Assembly: GCF_009184425.1 (NCBI RefSeq)
Contig: NZ_WELG01000002.1
Coordinates: 62,001 to 126,000 of the forward strand
Reading direction: 5' to 3'
Length of the DNA: 64,000 nt
Source of the DNA: Flagellimonas olearia
Lineage (GTDB): Bacteria > Bacteroidota > Bacteroidia > Flavobacteriales > Flavobacteriaceae
The notes below the pieces were generated by a model. That model saw only the letters and a list, made by a program, of their open reading frames with translations. It was not told the origin of the DNA and ran no database searches. This document shows, piece by piece, positions 61,115-64,000 of the stretch (position 1 is its first letter; each line of letters opens with the position of its first letter). A program made the translations under genes and the position numbers.

Positions 61115-62578
61115 ATGATCAAGGACGAAAGCGTAGAGAAAATTATAGACGAAAGCCAGCAGGGAAGCACCTTGGCTCTAGAGAACAACGAAAAGAACTC
61201 CCGTAAACTTTATATAGAAAGTTATGGGTGCCAGATGAACTTTTCGGATAGTGAAATCGTGGCCTCTATTTTGGCCAAGGAAGGTTTCAATACCACCCAG
61301 AAGCTTGAGGAAGCCGACTTGGTACTCGTTAACACCTGTTCCATCCGTGAAAAGGCAGAGCAGACCGTGCGCAAAAGACTGGAAAAGTTCAATGCCGTAA
61401 AAAGGACCAACCCCGGAATGAAAGTAGGGGTTTTGGGCTGTATGGCCGAACGTTTGAAAAGCAAATTCCTTGAAGAGGAAAAAATTGTGGATATGGTAGT
61501 GGGACCCGATGCCTACAAGGATCTTCCCAACCTTATCCAAGAAATTGACGAAGGCCGCAATGCGGTAAACGTTATCCTATCCAAGGATGAAACCTATGGC
61601 GATGTGGCGCCGGTCCGTTTGAACTCCAATGGTATCAGCGCCTTTGTATCCATTACCCGAGGCTGCGACAATATGTGCACCTTCTGTGTGGTTCCGTTTA
61701 CCCGAGGACGGGAACGTAGTCGTGACCCCCAGTCCATTTTGGAAGAAGTGAACGATCTTTGGGAAAGAGGCTTTAGGGAAATTACCCTTTTGGGCCAAAA
61801 TGTGGACAGCTACCTTTGGTATGGTGGCGGACTCAAAAAAGATTTTGATAAGGCTTCCGAGATGCAGAAGGCCACTTCAGTGAATTTTGCCAAACTTTTG
61901 GAGCTTGTAGCCTTGGCCCAACCTAAAATGCGCATCCGTTTTTCCACATCCAATCCGCAGGACATGACCTTGGATGTGATCGAGGCCATGGCCAAATATG
62001 AAAATATCTGCAAGTATATCCATCTACCTGTACAGAGTGGCAGCAACCGCATTTTAAAGGAGATGAACCGCCTGCATACCCGGGAGGAATATTTTGAGCT
62101 TATTGACAATATTAAAAATATCATCCCCGATTGTGCCATTAGTCAGGATATGATCACCGGTTTCCCAACAGAGACCGAAGCGGACCATCAAGATACCTTG
62201 AGCCTCATGGAGTATGTGAAATATGACTTTGGGTTCATGTTTGCCTATTCTGAAAGGCCCGGAACCTTGGCCGAAAGAAAGATGGAGGACGATATTCCTG
62301 AAGCCGTCAAGAAAAGACGCCTTACGGAAATCATCGAAATACAACAAAAACACAGTCTGTACCGCACCCAGCAACATGTGGGCAAAATAGAGGAAGTCCT
62401 TATTGAAGGGCCCTCCAAAAAATCCGATGCCCACTGGATGGGCCGGAATTCGCAAAATACGGTGGTGGTCTTTCCAAAGGAAAACTATCAGGTGGGTGAG
62501 TTTGTGAACGTAAAAATCAATGATTGTACCTCTGCCACTCTCATCGGCGAGGCTTTGGAATACTCAAAGAACAACTAA
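61115..62578 (+). CDS. miaB: tRNA-i6A37 methylthiotransferase MiaB
   Basis: This 487-aa radical-SAM enzyme adds a methylthio group to isopentenyl-A37 of tRNAs. It has the N-terminal UPF0004 domain with three Cys that bind an auxiliary cluster ([35 protein letters not shown]), the radical-SAM CxxxCxxC in [22 protein letters not shown], and a C-terminal TRAM domain. Length and motifs are as in other bacteria. The ATG at 61115 gives an N-terminal extension of ~30 residues before the first domain. It lies 3 bp before the sigma-54 activator gene. Confidence 0.97.
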   Translation: MIKDESVEKIIDESQQGSTLALENNEKNSRKLYIESYGCQMNFSDSEIVASILAKEGFNTTQKLEEADLVLVNTCSIREKAEQTVRKRLEKFNAVKRTNPGMKVGVLGCMAERLKSKFLEEEKIVDMVVGPDAYKDLPNLIQEIDEGRNAVNVILSKDETYGDVAPVRLNSNGISAFVSITRGCDNMCTFCVVPFTRGRERSRDPQSILEEVNDLWERGFREITLLGQNVDSYLWYGGGLKKDFDKASEMQKATSVNFAKLLELVALAQPKMRIRFSTSNPQDMTLDVIEAMAKYENICKYIHLPVQSGSNRILKEMNRLHTREEYFELIDNIKNIIPDCAISQDMITGFPTETEADHQDTLSLMEYVKYDFGFMFAYSERPGTLAERKMEDDIPEAVKKRRLTEIIEIQQKHSLYRTQQHVGKIEEVLIEGPSKKSDAHWMGRNSQNTVVVFPKENYQVGEFVNVKINDCTSATLIGEALEYSKNN

Positions 62579-62581
62579 TAT

Positions 62582-63853
62582 ATGGAGAATGTTCAATCCA
62601 TTAAACAACGGTTTGAGCTCATTGGCAATGATGTCAAGCTCAACCGTGCCATAGAAAAGGCCATCCAAGTAGCCCCCACGGACATCTCGGTTTTGGTGAC
62701 CGGCGAAAGTGGGGTGGGAAAAGAGGCCATTCCCAAGATCATCCATTCCCTATCGCACCGCAAACACGCCAAATATATTGCCGTAAACTGTGGGGCCATT
62801 CCGGAAGGGACCATAGACAGTGAATTGTTTGGCCACGAGAAAGGGGCCTTTACCGGAGCCACCCAGACCCGAAGCGGATATTTTGAGGTAGCCGATGGTG
62901 GAACCATTTTCTTGGACGAGGTGGGTGAACTTCCCCTTACCACCCAGGTGCGGTTGCTCCGTGTTTTGGAAAATGGTGAGTTTTTAAAAGTAGGATCTTC
63001 CCAAGTCCAAAAAACGGATGTTAGAATTGTGGCCGCTACCAACATCAATATGTTCGAGGCCATTAAAAAGGAAAAGTTCCGGGAAGACCTTTATTACAGG
63101 TTGAGCACCGTGGAAATTGGTATCCCTCCCCTTCGGGAACGCAGGGACGATATCCATTTGTTGTTCAGGAAGTTTGCTTCGGATTTTGGACAGAAGTACA
63201 AAATGCCCACCATCCGACTGGAGGATGATGCGGTTCAATTATTATTGAAATACCGTTGGCCGGGCAACATTAGGCAATTGCGGAACATAGCGGAACAGAT
63301 TTCGGTGCTTGAGGAAGACAGGAACATTTCTGCGGCAACCTTGAACAGCTATCTGCCCAATTCAACTGGATCCAATCTACCGGCAGTGGTAGGGCAGACC
63401 AAAAAGGAAAGCGACTTCAGCAACGAGCGGGAAATCTTGTACAAGGTCTTGTTCGATATGAAAAGTGACCTCAACGATTTAAAAAAATTGACCTTGGAAC
63501 TGTTGAAGAACGACAATTCCGAAAAGGTACAGGAGGAAAATGAGACCTTGATCCGTAAAATTTACGGAGGCAAGGAAGAAGAGTTTGAGCAGGAAGAAGA
63601 GTCCATGGCCGAGGTACTGCACTTGCCGGAACCCGTAGTGGAAAACCCGGTGGTCGTGTCCCAGCCCCAAGAAGACCGGTACCATTTTGCCGAGGAGATC
63701 CAAGAGGAAGAAACCCTATCTTTACAGGAAAAGGAAATAGAGCTGATCAAAAAATCCTTGGAACGCAATCGAGGAAAACGCAAGGCCGCCGCAACCGAAT
63801 TGGGCATTTCGGAACGGACTTTGTATCGAAAAATAAAACAATACGATCTGTAA
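62582..63853 (+). CDS. Sigma-54-type AAA+ activator without receiver domain
   Basis: This 423-aa protein begins directly with the AAA+ domain: Walker A GESGVGKE (about 40-47), the sigma-54 contact motif GAFTGA, and Walker B GGTIFLDEVGE. It ends with a Fis-type helix-turn-helix (RKAAATELGISERTLYRKIKQ). A receiver or sensor domain is missing, and an acidic linker of ~70 residues precedes the HTH. It overlaps lptE by 1 bp (TAATG), and miaB is directly upstream, so it is in an operon with envelope genes. It is often seen in this order in Flavobacteriaceae; its targets are unknown. Confidence 0.9.
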   Translation: MENVQSIKQRFELIGNDVKLNRAIEKAIQVAPTDISVLVTGESGVGKEAIPKIIHSLSHRKHAKYIAVNCGAIPEGTIDSELFGHEKGAFTGATQTRSGYFEVADGGTIFLDEVGELPLTTQVRLLRVLENGEFLKVGSSQVQKTDVRIVAATNINMFEAIKKEKFREDLYYRLSTVEIGIPPLRERRDDIHLLFRKFASDFGQKYKMPTIRLEDDAVQLLLKYRWPGNIRQLRNIAEQISVLEEDRNISAATLNSYLPNSTGSNLPAVVGQTKKESDFSNEREILYKVLFDMKSDLNDLKKLTLELLKNDNSEKVQEENETLIRKIYGGKEEEFEQEEESMAEVLHLPEPVVENPVVVSQPQEDRYHFAEEIQEEETLSLQEKEIELIKKSLERNRGKRKAAATELGISERTLYRKIKQYDL

Positions 63854-64000
63854 TGGGATTTATGAAAAAAAATGGTTTTAAAGTTGGGCTTTTAGGGTTG
63901 ATCATCAGCTTTTATAGTTGTGGGGCCTATAATTTTTCAGGAGCGGATATAGGAACGGCCACCAGTTTTCAAGTCAATTTTTTCCAGAATTATGCCGACC
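63853..64000 (+). CDS. lptE: LPS-assembly lipoprotein LptE, N-terminal part (3' end outside window)
   Basis: Only 49 codons are in the window. A Lys-rich start and a hydrophobic core (VGLLGLIISFYSCG) end in a lipobox Cys at ~24, followed by YNFSGADIGTATSFQVNFFQN. The last part follows the Bacteroidota LptE pattern y.FtGasi...ktv.vqyF.N. LptE helps LptD place lipopolysaccharide in the outer membrane. The ATG at 63853 overlaps the stop of the activator gene; the ATG at 63862 is also possible. The short length limits confidence. Confidence 0.75.
   Translation, partial: MGFMKKNGFKVGLLGLIISFYSCGAYNFSGADIGTATSFQVNFFQNYAD

Overview
The window reads as a chromosomal segment of a gliding, probably marine, Flavobacteriaceae bacterium (phylum Bacteroidota). 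The support is a complete gldK-gldL-gldM-gldN cluster (type IX secretion and gliding motor), a protein with a gliding-motility C-terminal (CHU_C) sorting domain, Bacteroidota-type promoters (-7 box TAnnTTTG) in front of several genes, and many SPII lipoproteins. The genus cannot be fixed from the sequence alone.

Layout. 1-6.2 kb holds housekeeping genes: the 3' end of pbpC, der, a small membrane protein, era, an AGCS-type Na+/amino-acid symporter and an initiator tRNA-fMet with its own promoter and terminator. 6.4-19.4 kb is one long plus-strand operon that starts with a NUDIX-type transcription regulator preceded by two tandem 23-bp palindromic operators. It continues with a ThuA-GH9 fusion, a ThuA protein, a complete mannose-family phosphotransferase system (EIIA, EIIB, a fused EIIC-EIID, Enzyme I and HPr), a glucosamine-6-phosphate deaminase homologue, a GH18 enzyme, a third ThuA protein and an FG-GAP protein. 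PTS sugar transporters are rare in Bacteroidota, so this self-contained PTS inside a predicted chitosan/glucosamine locus is the most unusual system in the window. 19.4-22.0 kb carries a two-subunit molybdenum hydroxylase (IorA/IorB type), followed by a MORN-repeat protein.

23.2-29.5 kb is a second amino-sugar locus: a divergent LacI regulator with palindromic operators, and a minus-strand operon nagB - GH20 - SSS symporter - nagA. The two loci look like parallel routes to fructose-6-phosphate. One is predicted to import glucosamine by PTS and deaminate it directly. The other imports N-acetylated sugar by Na+ symport and needs NagA. 29.7-36.2 kb is a cytochrome-c/DUF1549-DUF1553/DUF1501/TIM-barrel/cytochrome-LRR cluster of the kind best known from Planctomycetes. 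36.2-40.1 kb has four minus-strand secreted proteins, one with a T9SS-type C-terminal domain and others with phage-fibre-like modules.

40.5-50.4 kb is mixed: an amidohydrolase lipoprotein, a Crp-family regulator, a K+ channel, a plant-type LRR protein, an ABC-F ATPase, a DUF983 protein, a FAD oxidoreductase, an IPT/Kelch lipoprotein, and a tiny GIY-YIG gene bracketed by a 25-bp inverted repeat pair. 50.4-64 kb has gldN-M-L-K, an arginase-fold protein that has lost metal ligands, topA, an LVIVD-repeat lipoprotein, a membrane protein, miaB, a sigma-54-type activator and the start of lptE.
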